Source of the DNA: Pollenia angustigena
Taxonomy: Eukaryota > Arthropoda > Insecta > Diptera > Polleniidae
Direction: 5' to 3'
DNA length: 64,000 bases
NCBI GenBank assembly: GCA_930367215.1
Contig: OV884060.1
Coordinates: 181,733,253-181,797,252 of the forward strand
Shown here: piece after piece, positions 31,901-42,140 of the stretch
How the letters are laid out: every line of letters begins with the position of its first letter
Numbering within the stretch: the first letter of the stretch is position 1
The notes under the pieces: model-generated
What the model was told of the DNA's origin: nothing
Databases searched by the model: none
Seen by the model: the letters and a program-made list of their open reading frames with translations, nothing else
Position numbers and translations under genes: made by a program

Positions 31901-34157
31901 GCTATACGATCCTGCAGGGTGGTTGGCTCCGGTGGTAGTTGCAGCAAAAATTATAATGCAGCAAATGTGGCTTGATAAGATCGAGTGGGACGAGGCAATC
32001 AAACCAGTAGCTCTGCAGAAATGGCAGACTTTTGTTGCGAATTATGCGGATATTGAAAAAATTAAGTTGCCACGTTGGGTTCAATATTCGCCTGGCTGTA
32101 CTATTCAATTTCACGGGTTCTGTGACTCGTCTGAGTTGGCGTATGCAGCTACAATATATATAAGGGTACAGCTCGAAAATAAAGTTTTGTCAAGTTTGCT
32201 CACATGTAAAACAAAAGTGGCCCCAATAAAAAAGCCATCTTTGCCTCGTTTGGAATTATGTGGAGCAGTTCTTTTGGCAAACTTAGTCGATAATGTGGTA
32301 CCTACTTTTAACGTGAACAAATCCCCCCTTTATTTGTGGTCCGATTCCACAATAGTCTTAGCGTGGCTAAGAAAACCACCTTGTAGCTGGAAAACATTCG
32401 TGGCAAATAGAGTAGCTACAATATTAGAAAAAGTGGGGAATAAAAACTGGTGTCACGTGGCTTCAGGTGATAATCCTGCCGATCTAGCAACCCGGGGGCT
32501 GATCCCTGCGGATTTGATAGAAAATAGACTCTGGTGGCACGGACCTGAGTGGCTCAACTTAGAGCAGTCTTTGTGGCCCGTAGGAGCGACGGAGTTCGAA
32601 ACGGCAGAAGAGTCGAAAGGAGCTCAAGTTTTTGTTGCTAGATCGACTGATCAAGAAGATATACTAGACCGTTTCTCTAGTTTATCGCGAGCGTATCACG
32701 TAATCGCCTACATGTTTCGATTTGTTGCCCTGGCAAGTACAAAAAGGCGCGAAAAGGTCGCTTATGGTTCTTTAAAGGTATCGGCAAATGAGTTAAAGTT
32801 CGTAAGAAATCGCTTATTTTATCTTTCTCAGCAAATCTACTTCTCAGGGGAGTTCAGCTGTCTGAAAGCGAATAAGAAAATCGATTCACGTAGCCCCCTG
32901 TTAACACTTACCCCTTTTGTTGATAAAGACGACATTATTCGATCTAATAGTCGACTTAGCTCTAGCACTTGCCTGTCCTACAACGAAAGGCACCCTATTA
33001 TTTTGGCGTATGGCAGTAGATTGGCTCGGCTGTATGTGGAATTCGTTCACACTTTAGTACTTCACGGAGGCCCTCGGCTCGTTTTGAATATAGTCCGGCA
33101 GGAGTGCTGGATCATTAGAGCGAAAAATCTGATCAAAACCGTTGTGCGTAATTGCAAAGCCTGTGTGCTCTATCGAAAAAAGATGCAAAATCAGATAATG
33201 GCTGCTTTGCCGGAAGAAAGAGCTACCTTTTGTCGCCCCTTTACGAATACTGGCGTTGATTTTGCTGGCCCGTTCGAGATTAAAAGTTTTACTGGCAGAT
33301 ACTGCAGAATCACAAAAGGCTATGTGTGTCTTTTTGTATGTTTCTCTACAAAGGCGATTCACCTTGAAGCTGTTAGCGATTTGTCTACCCCTGCCTTTCT
33401 AGCAGCCTTGGCCCGCTTCGTCGCCCGTCGTGGTTGCCCAAGCTGCATGTATTCGGACAACGGGAGAAACTTTGTTGGCGCCGCTAGAGAAATCGACGCA
33501 GACTTCGCCAAGCACGTGAAAGAGCTTCGTGACACGGCTGTCGAAAATTATGGTCACCAGCGCTTGTCGTGGCACTTTATCCCTGCTGCAGCACCTCATA
33601 TGGGAGGACTTTGGAAAGCAGGGGTAAAAAGTATGAAAATGCACCTTAAAAAGTCAGCTGGTCAACTCAAATTTACGTTCGAGGAGTTCTCAACAGTTTT
33701 GGCAAAAATAGAAGCGTGTCTCAATTCGCGTCCGCTAGGCTCTATGTCGGAAAACGCTGAAGATTTGTCTGCCCTTACCCCAGGGCACTTTCTGATAGGC
33801 ACAGCTATGCTTACCCCTGCGGAGACCGAAGAGCTGTCTTCACCCCTAAGTATTGTAAATCGATGGCGTAAAGTAAAGGCCCTACAGCAAGAGTTCTGTC
33901 GCCAATGGAAGCAGGAGTATCTGAAAGAGCTTAATAAACGCAACAAGTGGCAACACCCTCAGCTAGACCTAAAAGAAGGCGATCTCGTGGCTCTAAAAAG
34001 TGAACCAGGTTGTCCAACTGAGTGGCGACTAGGCCGTATTGTTCGAGTCAATCGCGGAAGTGACGCCAAGGTGCGAGTAGCCGAATTAAAAACGCAAAGT
34101 GGCGTAATCACTCGGCCGATACACAAACTAGTAGCTCTGCCCAAAAATGACACTTAA
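28959..34157 (+). CDS. BEL/Pao Gag-Pol polyprotein, 1732 aa, intact frame
   Basis: A single open frame from ATG 28959. In order: DUF1759-type Gag (about 110-300), Cys/His-rich knuckles (333-395), aspartic protease (ALIDPCSDESF, D472), reverse transcriptase (about 754-900, YVDD at 878-881), RNase H (GFCDSSELAYAA, D1056), integrase zinc region (H1345 onward to CKAC) and integrase core with D1434 (GVDFAGPF) and D1500 (YSDNGRNF), then a DUF5641-like tail. At the third integrase position, in PHMGGLWKAGVKS, residue 1553 is Lys where the family has Glu, predicted to abolish integration. Length and order are normal for BEL/Pao. Confidence 0.95.
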   Translation: MSTFEKFIEAADEITNMEVMLKEEDFSTYTNIAFEFEKNELDKSWEKFKKIYGECSGDTIEEKKELLAVKTKFPLVRKTYIKCLNILANAKQVEDDEKQKSKEAVAPNLCSIPVPPCDTGVFHGDYVSWPTFRDMFTAIYINNSRLSPVEKLFYLFQKTDSEARDINRNISLTAENFEIAWGNLKSQYENKRVLINSQLKTLFYLAPCQRETAAEIKRLQREINNCISVVKLYKVDIASWDPIFVFQCSSRLSENTLHLWEQSVKNKTEVPKWEELNNFLTDRFHALESVSDIIVANNIAASGSQAGPSNNNNGSTKAKQFKSHHTKVDSSTCKLCKENYKISVCNKFLSMDYKNRVSTLKRFRFCFNCLTMGHLYGDCSSPNGCSKCNRKHHTLIHKEIVRNNNNNQSQANTNSQAQSQNTQSQIQSTNVAGPSSVVQSHHTSVAKKVMLATAWVNIISFGSCYKVRALIDPCSDESFVSEKIQKLLKLPTNPVSAEVSGLGGEIISSSSKMAVFTIVSLFDQNVALNIQALVVPRVTGSIPTHSFLPQKEIELPKLCYADPKFYESSEIDLLLGGDLYPSILRGGVKHGVFESLVAQETIFGWIVTGPTHARVSPRILRVSHMTKVAIDDQLSKFWELEEVSQRRILSEEDKKCEEIYNSTTTRNSEGRYTVSLPFKNSLLSLGPNRHTAVCQFLRNEKSLMRNAERKAQYDEVLKEYLTLGHMEKAENARGDPGYYLPHHGVFKPESTTTKLRVVFNASSPSANGRSLNDLLYTGPILQAEIVNLILRWRFFQFIFNADISKMYRQIFVTPTHRPFQKMVFRSSDSAELTDYQLKTVTFGVNCAPYLALRTILQLASDEERRFPLGARILRENMYVDDALVGAHSVADALVAREELIAILDMGGFELRKWTSNSEEILKNLPHDHLLNSSFLSLDEKSTTKTLGIRWNAAEDVFFFVGEKITLKASYTKREVLSTIARLYDPAGWLAPVVVAAKIIMQQMWLDKIEWDEAIKPVALQKWQTFVANYADIEKIKLPRWVQYSPGCTIQFHGFCDSSELAYAATIYIRVQLENKVLSSLLTCKTKVAPIKKPSLPRLELCGAVLLANLVDNVVPTFNVNKSPLYLWSDSTIVLAWLRKPPCSWKTFVANRVATILEKVGNKNWCHVASGDNPADLATRGLIPADLIENRLWWHGPEWLNLEQSLWPVGATEFETAEESKGAQVFVARSTDQEDILDRFSSLSRAYHVIAYMFRFVALASTKRREKVAYGSLKVSANELKFVRNRLFYLSQQIYFSGEFSCLKANKKIDSRSPLLTLTPFVDKDDIIRSNSRLSSSTCLSYNERHPIILAYGSRLARLYVEFVHTLVLHGGPRLVLNIVRQECWIIRAKNLIKTVVRNCKACVLYRKKMQNQIMAALPEERATFCRPFTNTGVDFAGPFEIKSFTGRYCRITKGYVCLFVCFSTKAIHLEAVSDLSTPAFLAALARFVARRGCPSCMYSDNGRNFVGAAREIDADFAKHVKELRDTAVENYGHQRLSWHFIPAAAPHMGGLWKAGVKSMKMHLKKSAGQLKFTFEEFSTVLAKIEACLNSRPLGSMSENAEDLSALTPGHFLIGTAMLTPAETEELSSPLSIVNRWRKVKALQQEFCRQWKQEYLKELNKRNKWQHPQLDLKEGDLVALKSEPGCPTEWRLGRIVRVNRGSDAKVRVAELKTQSGVITRPIHKLVALPKNDT

Positions 34158-34528
34158 AATCCCTCTTCTTACGGTTGCCCTTTCGAATAAACAGTATCTT
34201 CATTGGTGGGACTTCCGCACAGCCTACAACATGATTTCTGGACCCGACGTTTGATAAGGCCAGCGATGAGGAAGCCTAAGACGATCCACGTCCAAGACAC
34301 CGTGTTTTGAAGAAGGAGTGGTGCTGAAGACGGGAAGCTGCCTATTTTTATCGCCGTTTATTTTTAAGTTTTTTTTAATTCTATTTCAATTAATTTTTCC
34401 TTTTTTTGTTGATTTGCTAAATTTAATTTATTGTTAATTTTAACTTTTTTCTTGAGTTTTTAATCTTTTTTTTTATGTATTTTATTTTCATTCTTCTATG
34501 TTGCACCACCGTTGCAAGGCGGGGTGTA
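34158..34528 (+). other. BEL/Pao 3' untranslated region and polypurine tract
   Basis: Non-coding. AATAAA occurs at about 34186, and a purine-rich AAGGCGGGGTG precedes the 3' LTR and is the likely plus-strand primer. Confidence 0.6.
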
Positions 34529-35041
34529 TGTTGGCGTCTGGCTGGTGTAAACCGGGCGTTATGTTTCCCACTATTTTGACCGTGTGCAACGGGACTACAT
34601 GTGGTGGTGACATCTGGCAACACCTCATGTGATATGTGGCTCAGCTGTGCTTTAACGTCACCTGTAGAATCAATTCGCTTTTTTTAATTGCAAAATAAAA
34701 CTTCAACCAGCCAGACGCCGGCAGAAAATACATAAATACAAATTATTAAATAAATTGTGAACTGGGCCAAAGTAAAAATAAAATAAAGAATTAAATTTAA
34801 ATAATTGGAAAATTAAAAGAAAGTGCTTTGTTATTTAATATAAAAGAGCCACAAGCTAAAGTGCCATTGAGCCACAAAAAATAAGGGTGGGTTTTTCTAG
34901 TGCGTGAAGTGAGTGAGTGTGTGTGCGCCAGCCGCTAACTGACCTGTCTCAACAAACCACTTCAGTGAGATTTCTGGCCACTTTGTAATTCCGGACAACG
35001 TACCCAAGCTACAGGTAACCAGCCCCAATCATACCCCAACA
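34529..35041 (+). repeat. BEL/Pao 3' LTR
   Basis: 513 bp, TG...CA, nearly identical to the 5' LTR, followed by the ACATA target duplication at 35042-35046. Confidence 0.96.
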
Positions 35042-35046
35042 ACATA

Positions 35047-36189
35047 AATAAAAACAAAATAGAGTGCTATATTCGGCTGTGCCGAATTTTTGATACCCTC
35101 CGTGTCGGTCGAATGTTTTAGGAATAATATATTTATGATGTCTATTTGTTATTATAATCTTTGTAGAAACAGACATCTGCATTAAATTTGTTGCGGTTTA
35201 GACCTACATATATAAAATTATTGACAGACAATCAGAATCAATTTTAAAAAGCTTGAGTAAAATATCCGTTTAAGCTGAACTTAAATGATTCTCAGGAGAA
35301 CAAATTATATAAAAGCCATGGTAAGCTATGAACCATTCATCCCAAATTCTGCAGAACGATTTCTGGTATTAAAAAAAATAAATTTAAGTTTAGCGCGTAT
35401 TTAATTATTTTACCAGAGTGGGCTTTAAATGGAGTAAGTTATGCACCGATCTTCACCAAATTTCACAGTGTCATTTATAGTTCTATAAAACTGTGATGTA
35501 CCAAATTTTGATAGCATTATTTTTCTCTTTTTTAGGCGTACTAAGCTGTTTTCCGGGAGTAAGGTTTATATGGGGCCTAGGGTAAATTATGAACCCATCT
35601 TCACGAAATTACATAGTTTTACTTCTGTCCTATAAAACTTTGATGTACCAAATTTTGTTATGATAACATTATTAATTATGGTCTTAGGCGTACTAAATTG
35701 TTTTCCGGGAGTAGGGTTTATATGGGGCCTAGGGTAAATTATGGACCGATCTTCACGATATTTTACAGCGTGATTTCCAGTTGAATAAGACGAATTCTTG
35801 CAAAATATTATGTCATTCTGTGCATTATTCCACCATTTATGTTAGTTTTTGTAACAAAATTATAAATTTTTTTTAGGTGGTGGTTCCACATTTTGATTCA
35901 TAGCTCTGATCCTACTAAACGGATTTTGCTGAATTTCAATCCCAAACTGCTTAGGATAACTACAAGCAATTTGACACCCAGTTTGTTTAGTTCTTTTGAG
36001 TTTTTCGAAAGTGAGCGTGTTTTCAACAGGCGTACAGACAGACGGACATGGCTAAATCGACTTAGAATTACTCAAGGACCCAGAATATATATACTTTATA
36101 TGGGGTCTGAGATGAATAATAAAAAAGTTTCACACGGAATGACAAACTTAATATACCCTCTTCACAACTAATTGTGGTGGAGGGTATAA
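35047..36189 (+). repeat. DINE-1/INE-1-like repeat, longest copy
   Basis: Opens GAGTGCTATATTCGGCTGTG and TACCCTCC, contains repeated GGGCCTAGGGTAAATTATG blocks, a CAGACAGACGGACATGGC segment and GGACCCAGAATATATATAC, and ends GGTGGAGGGTATAAAAA. These match the landmarks of the copies at 16712-17693. No coding function is expected. Confidence 0.7.
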
Positions 36190-37079
36190 AAAAAATATTA
36201 AATAAAGAAACAAAATTGTTTATTCCTTTTTCCCTTGCTCTTTTCTTTTACGTTTACACCAAAAATTATCTCGCTTTGTTATTGTTTTATTTTTTGTAAA
36301 CGTATTTGAAGGCTGCTGATTAGAGATGCCACAATGTTTGTTTTTGTTACAGATTTTATGAAAATAATTTTTACATTTGATGAAGTACCCGCTTCAAGCT
36401 GTTTCAATTTAAAACCTACTTTTGACTTTAGTAGATTACAAATTAAAAACAGATTTTTAATTCAAAGTTGTTTTTAAAAAGAACCGACTTTATTGTTTGA
36501 CTATGATGAAGGGCCATTTTCATTAGTTTACACAATTTATTTTCTCGCTGCTGTCAGCAAAAACTTATTGACTCTTCAAAACATATTTGCTTTTAATTTC
36601 AATATTTGTACAATTGAAAAGTTCGTTATTGTCTTGCTTGATTAAAATTATACTTGTAATGTAGAAATTATAATTAATATTTGTTTAAAACAATCAAAAC
36701 AAACAAACAAACAAACAAACAAATAAAAAACACACAATAATGACTGAACTCGAGACAAAAATGAGAACAATTTTTCTTTCTGTTACTACAACTTGAGTTT
36801 TAAATTGATTTGATTGCATTAAAACGGAGGAGCGTGAATACAAAAAAAAAAAAAAAAAATAACCTAATAAAACAATAATTCTAAAAACAAGAGGAATAGG
36901 AAATTTAAAATAATAAAATTGCTGAGACAACAAAAATTTTGATTTGTCGCAATTCAATTTAACCACTTGATGAAGATTATGATAAGTGGACCAAAAAAAA
37001 AAAAAAAAAAAAAAAAGTTTTCCAACGGATGATTGACAAGGAGGAATTTTTCTGCGATTTTTACAATAAACGAGTTAAC
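36190..37079. other. no gene; simple repeats
   Basis: AT-rich, with a CAAA tetranucleotide run at about 36698-36723 and long A tracts near 36841 and 36990. Open frames crossing these tracts are low-complexity artefacts. Confidence 0.6.
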
Positions 37080-37088
37080 GTTGAAATA

Positions 37089-38220
37089 GGCTGTAGGAAA
37101 TATCGCCCAAAGAAAAATGGCAAAAAAAAAATGAAAAATCGCCCAAAAGAACATGAAAAATTACCCAAACAGTTATATATGAAATTTTGCCCAAACAAAA
37201 CGAAAAAGGACCCAAAAAAAAAAAAAATGAAAAATTACCCAAAAAGCAAAAACGAATTTTTTCCAAAAAAAAAAAAAAAAAATAAAAATTACCCAATTTG
37301 CAAAAAAACCAACAAAACTATTTTTAAAGAAACTTATTTTACCAAAACAAAAACAGTCTTCGCTAACTTAAGCTTCTCTGCATAGCCGGCCTTCGGCCGG
37401 GCCAAAGGATTTTCTACTCTATGGTATAACAAAGACCGGCTTCGCTAACTAAAGCTTCTCTGCACAGACGGCCTTGGGCGGGCGCAAGAATTTTTTCCTT
37501 AATGGTATACCAAGTACCGGTTTCTCTAAGTAAAGCTTCTAAAATCTGCTTTGTTTCCGAACGAAGGCCGACTTCGCAGAGTAGCTTTAGTTAGCGAAGC
37601 CGGTCTTTGTTATACCATAGAGGAGAGAATCCTTGCTCCCGGCCGAAGGCCGGCTGTGCACAGAAGCTTTAGTTAGCGAAGCCGGCACTTGTTTTATCAA
37701 AAAGGAGAAAGTCCTTGCGCCCGGCCGAAGGCCGGCTATGCTTTCGAGTTTGTAAGCATGTTGTGGACATTATGACACTACAAAGTGACATAACGTCCAC
37801 GGACTTTATGACACTGCTCTGATGGGCATTATGACACTTAAAAGTGTCATAAAGTCCATGGACACTGTGACACTTTTTGGAGTGTCATAGTTATTTTTAC
37901 AAATAACATGCAGGAATTCGACGTATAATGATAATGAATGATTTAGACAAATAGTATGTAAGATTTGGAAGAAATTTTAAAAATTAAAGATGGCCCGAAA
38001 AAATGGGCTAGTTTTCATATAATATTTTTTACAATATTTTCATTATGAAAAATCACCAAATTTAAAAAACGAAAAATCACCCAATAATAACGAAAAATAG
38101 CCCACAAATTTTGGGTCACTTTTCATATGAATTCAGGCCCAATTTTACATGGAATTTTTTTGGGCGATTTTTCATTATTTCTTTTGGGCCATTTTTCTTT
38201 GGGCGATTTTTCCTACAGCC
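37089..38220. mobile_element. inverted-repeat transposon with perfect 9-bp target duplication
   Basis: Ends GGCTGTAGGAAA and TTTCCTACAGCC with similarity continuing through ATCGCCCAAAGAAAAATGGC, flanked by identical GTTGAAATA (37080-37088, 38221-38229). A 9-bp duplication points to a Mutator-like mechanism, but no transposase is present. Subterminal regions are arrays of degenerate GAAAAATCGCCCAAA words. The core holds the hairpin array at 37348-37745 and a run of TGACAC palindromes at 37760-37910. Confidence 0.8.
37348..37745. repeat. CCGGC-hairpin module array, two-fold symmetric
   Basis: About four modules of roughly 80 bp, each with a perfect CCGGCCTTCGGCCGG-type hairpin, ATGGTATAAC and TTCGCTAACTAAAGCTTCTC. 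Modules left of about 37540 point one way and those to the right the other way. GC content is far above the flanks. A homologous array lies at 47165-47572. Confidence 0.85.
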
Positions 38221-39401
38221 GTTGAAATACAACTGCACTGTATGAACGTAGTAGCCACAAAGTATACAGAGATGAAAAAAGTGACGTGTGAAAAATGCCT
38301 AAATCATTTGCGAGGGCAGATTTCGAAGAAAGAGAAAGAAAACGTTTTTTGTTAGTGAAGTGACAATGCGTAAAAACAGGCCGCTACTATCTACACAAAT
38401 TGCATAATCAAAACAAAAAACGCAAAAAGGGCAGCTTTCGAAGAAAAAGACAGAAAAACACAAAATATTTTCTGTCTCGTGACGCCTCTGTATACGTATA
38501 CGTAAGACGTTGTCAAATTAAAACGTAAAATATTTTATACAAAGGCACACAATAGCTGGCGCAAACGTAAAAACGTATCAGCATCTTACGTCGACTTTCA
38601 TACGCAACCGTCGGGTGAAAGGTTGCTATCGTATTGCCAAAAGAAAAATAACTTAATATACATAGAAAGTAAAATTGTATATATGTATTTTCTTTTTCAA
38701 GATAAAATAAAACTTTTTTTTAGAAATTTACGGCATTACGCCTTACGTTCTAACGACGTATGCTCCAATTGAGTTCCTAGCTTAAGTTCAATTAATATTA
38801 TAACAAAAATTCTATAAAGCACATATAAATAAGTAGACCAAGGACGATTGCAGTATTACCTTGATTTACGTCGTGATTGGTTCTCAAAAATTATGTAATT
38901 TGAAAGTAACTGAGGCGTCGTTAATCAAATGGCGAAGCAAATCATATTCACAAGACACAAATTTATTTTCCAAAAAGTACCTTTAAAAAAATTGCCTATT
39001 GTATGAATAATATTCGTAACAATAAGATGTTTAATAAATAAAAAAAAATTGAAAAGGGTCGTTTTATTTATTGAGAATTTGTGATGAGTTTACGAAATTT
39101 TTGGTTTGGTTTTATTCTTTTGAATAAAAAATAGCCTTATTTTTTTGTTTTTATGAAATAAAAAATTTAACACATCTAAAGAGATTGTGTCGTTAAAAAT
39201 TGAAAAATGTCAGGGCAACCTGTCCGTTAAAACCTGAGATCGATTCCTAGTTCAATCAAGAATCAAAAGTTATTAATAAATTTTAATTAATTTGATGTTG
39301 TAAAAATCCTTTCTTCATAAAAACAATTTAAAGAAAATTTAATTTGATGAACTTTAGCCTGATTAAAAATATTAAAAATTTGGATTACAAATGCTTAGTC
39401 T
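38221..39401. other. no gene seen
   Basis: Weak ORFs only. A palindromic TATACGTATACGTA word lies near 38492. Otherwise unremarkable AT-rich DNA. Confidence 0.5.
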
Positions 39402-39683
39402 AGGTTTACATGCTTCAACTTTTGATGCTCAACTTTTGAGTTTTTAGAAGAGCGAAAAAACAGGGCTGGTACACAGATGCTTGTACTTGTCCGCACGCTT
39501 TGTGTTTTTATTCGTAGGTAAATGCACGAAGATGACCGCAAGTAAATTTAATCATTTTCTTATTCTTTTTGATCCGCTGTAAATAAAATTGTTGTTGTTT
39601 TGAAATATTTATAACAGGAAAAAGTTAAAACAGATTGCTGCGTGTGACCATAACTGAGCAGCAAAAGTTGAAGCGTGTAATCA
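39402..39683. mobile_element. candidate MITE with GCTTCAACTTTTG ends
   Basis: GTTTACATGCTTCAACTTTT at the left is largely mirrored by AAAAGTTGAAGCGTGTAATC at the right. No ORF. Target duplication is not clear. Confidence 0.45.
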
Positions 39684-40188
39684 ACGACTTACAGACCAAC
39701 CTAAATCAACGCGTGAAGTTTTCTTATGGCATTTAAATCATTGAATTTTGACTAGCAAAATAAACTCAACAATTTTTACTCGTTCCTTGATCGTATACAT
39801 GTCTACTGGAACTCCCAAACATTGTTTTTAATGGGTGTTTTTTTTTAGAGTGAACAGTACATTTCGCTTAAAGGCCTAAAACGGATTTAAGCCAACATTG
39901 TCATATTTTTTCGAACTGCATACAAATTATTTGTTCTAATTTGTTTCATTCAACGTGATTCGGATAGTTATTTCAATATAAATGACTTTTTGTTTTAACT
40001 TTACTGCAATGTTAAATTAACATGAATTATAGTTATTTTAAAATGTTGTTTGCAAGTTATTGTAAAATCATGTTCAATTAACATGAAACAACAATGAAGC
40101 AAAATCACTACTGAAAAATTTAAAATCAACCTTGTTTTGAACGAATTTACATTGATTTTTTTCTGTGTGAAGGTCCATTTCGCTTGTA

Positions 40189-41124
40189 CACTGAAAGAAT
40201 TTTCTTCGCAATACTAACGAATTTTGACATTAATCCCATGAAAAATTGCATTATAAAGGAACCTATGCAGCGCTTCGTTGGATCAATGAAACCTGTTTCA
40301 TTAAAAGGACTTAATGAAACATTACATTAGATCCATGAATATTATTCATTGGATGAATACTTTCAATAAAGTAAAAATTTTTTTTTTTTTTTTTTTAATT
40401 ATTTTTTTTTTCTTTTTTCTTATTTTATTTTACTTTATTTTATTTCTTATTTTTTTTTTTTTTTCTGTCTCTGGCGGGATTCGAACATGCAACCTCGGTG
40501 CTGATAGACTAGCTCACTACCAGCTAGTCTACCGGGGCAGTGTAGTTTTTGTATAAAAAAACTATGTTTTTTTCTCAATTAAGGGCGTAAATATGAGATT
40601 AAATTGTCCGTAATAACAATAACAACGTTGATTGAAAGTGGATTGAAAGTTTTTGTTTCATTACTATAATGACATTTTTATTGTCATAATGAAAATTTAA
40701 ATTTATGAAGGCAATTATTGAAATATGTTGCTTTTATAAAAAAATTTTTTGATTTCATAAATTTAATGGCATGCATGTAACATTCGATGTATGAAATTAT
40801 TAAATCTTACATTTTTTTAATTAACAATTAAACATTTTTTTAAGGAAACTATAATTTTGTATTAATTTATGAATATAGTTATGTTTGTATATTGCTTTTT
40901 TATGTTCCCAATTAAAATTTTTTTTTTAACTTGGACAAACTTAAGTTTTCATATATCCAATGAAAATTTTTAACGTAATTACGAAATCTAATGAAGCGAT
41001 TTTAACGAAAATACTTCATCAAACCTATGAAATTCCATTAAGACAATGAAAATTTTCATTTACCCAAGGAAAACTTTTTTATGAAAATGATTCATTAAAT
41101 ATATGAAGCATTTTTCTTTCAGTG
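40189..41124. mobile_element. MITE with CACTGAAAGAA ends and TA target duplication
   Basis: CACTGAAAGAA and its inverse TTCTTTCAGTG are flanked by TA (40187-40188, 41125-41126), as for Tc1/mariner-type elements. Internal sequence is dominated by ATGAAA, ATTCAT and TTCATT words on both strands. The SINE-like unit at 40376-40545 lies inside. Confidence 0.75.
40376..40545 (-). mobile_element. tRNA-derived SINE-like unit
   Basis: On the minus strand a tRNA-like head (about 40545-40470) has a D-arm-like hairpin ACTAGCTGGTAGTGAGCTAGT and a clear pol III B box TGTTCGAATCC, followed by an A-rich tail of about 95 bp. The acceptor ends do not pair, so it is not a functional tRNA gene. Target duplications are unclear. 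Confidence 0.55.
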
Positions 41125-42140
41125 TAGTCCATTTTCTTTTAAAAGCCACATTTTCTTAGCATGCGTTTATAATTCTTTATGCAAAAATGTTCGCTTATAG
41201 TCCACTATGTTTTTTATATTTTTTAATTAACTGGCAACATGTTTTTATTAACCTTTCTGGCAATTTTTTGTCATAATAAACGACAAACTTCATACTTTTA
41301 TAAAGACTTTGACGTTTGGTATAACAAAAAATTGTCATCTAAAAAAACAATGACATTGATATTTATGTTGTGTTTGATTTCGTCATCCAAAGAATTAAAA
41401 TGAATCTCACACTTAAGGCTTATGAAACATTGAAGTTATTTACATTTTTTTTTTATTGTAAGCTTTTAAAGAATTTGAATTAATTAATAAAAAAGATTTT
41501 TGTTTTAACTAATTAATTAAATTAAATCAATATTTGGTTATGTTCTAAATAAACTTTTTTTTTTGTTTCAAGTGGTTTTATTGAAGAAAAAAATTTAAAT
41601 ATAGTCCAAAATGTGGATTATACTATGTTTCACTTATTATTAGTGTTTGGGAATTCCCGGACTTTTTCATTTCCCGGGAAACGGGAAAAAAAATTTTTAT
41701 TTCCCGGGAATACCGGGAATCCCGGGAAATTTTTATTATCAAAAAAAATCATAAAAAAGTCATTAAAATGTAACAAAATTTATATTTAAAACAGTTTTAT
41801 TAAAAATGAACAATATGTGTATCACAAATTTGCTTGTGTAAAACTAATTAAATATACAAAACACAAAAGACACAATTAAAAAAACTACACTCAAAATATT
41901 ATGTAGTTAAATTCAAACTAAAATTCATTTTAAACAACTTAAAATTCATTTAAAAAACGGATCACTTACATTTTATTTAAAACAAATGATTTTTACATTA
42001 ATTTTAAAATTTTTTATTTATTAAACAGCACATTCCGTAAAATTTAATGTTTTTACTTTTAAAAAATACATTTTAACCGACAAAAATCAAACTACATAAC
42101 CAAATTTAAAAAAATAACATACATATATATATATGTATAA

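Larger units (their letters stand above)
24694..35041 (+). mobile_element. complete BEL/Pao LTR retrotransposon with a Transib insertion
   Basis: Two 513-bp LTRs begin TGTTGGCG and end CCCCAACA. The perfect 5-bp duplication ACATA flanks the element (24689-24693, 35042-35046), as usual for BEL/Pao. I see two differences between the LTRs (about 24803/34638 and 25106/34941), so the insertion is recent. The element is 10,348 bp, of which 3,344 are the Transib and its duplicated target; the unoccupied element would be about 7.0 kb. It sits just upstream of a DINE-1-like repeat. Confidence 0.96.

Noticed and set aside
31460..34153. Minus-strand ORFs opposite the BEL polyprotein
   Set aside because: Shadows of the polyprotein codons. 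No recognisable motifs.
36954..37385. Lys-rich or Phe-rich ORFs of 60-120 aa
   Set aside because: Low-complexity translations of poly(A)/poly(T) tracts and AAATCGCCCAAA repeats inside a transposon end.
37348..37745. Integron attC sites or CRISPR-like array
   Set aside because: Hairpins are present, but spacing is irregular, there are no unique spacers of fixed length, no integrase or cas genes exist, and the DNA is eukaryotic.
40470..40545. Functional tRNA gene
   Set aside because: The B box is good, but acceptor and anticodon stems do not pair properly. A SINE head fits better.
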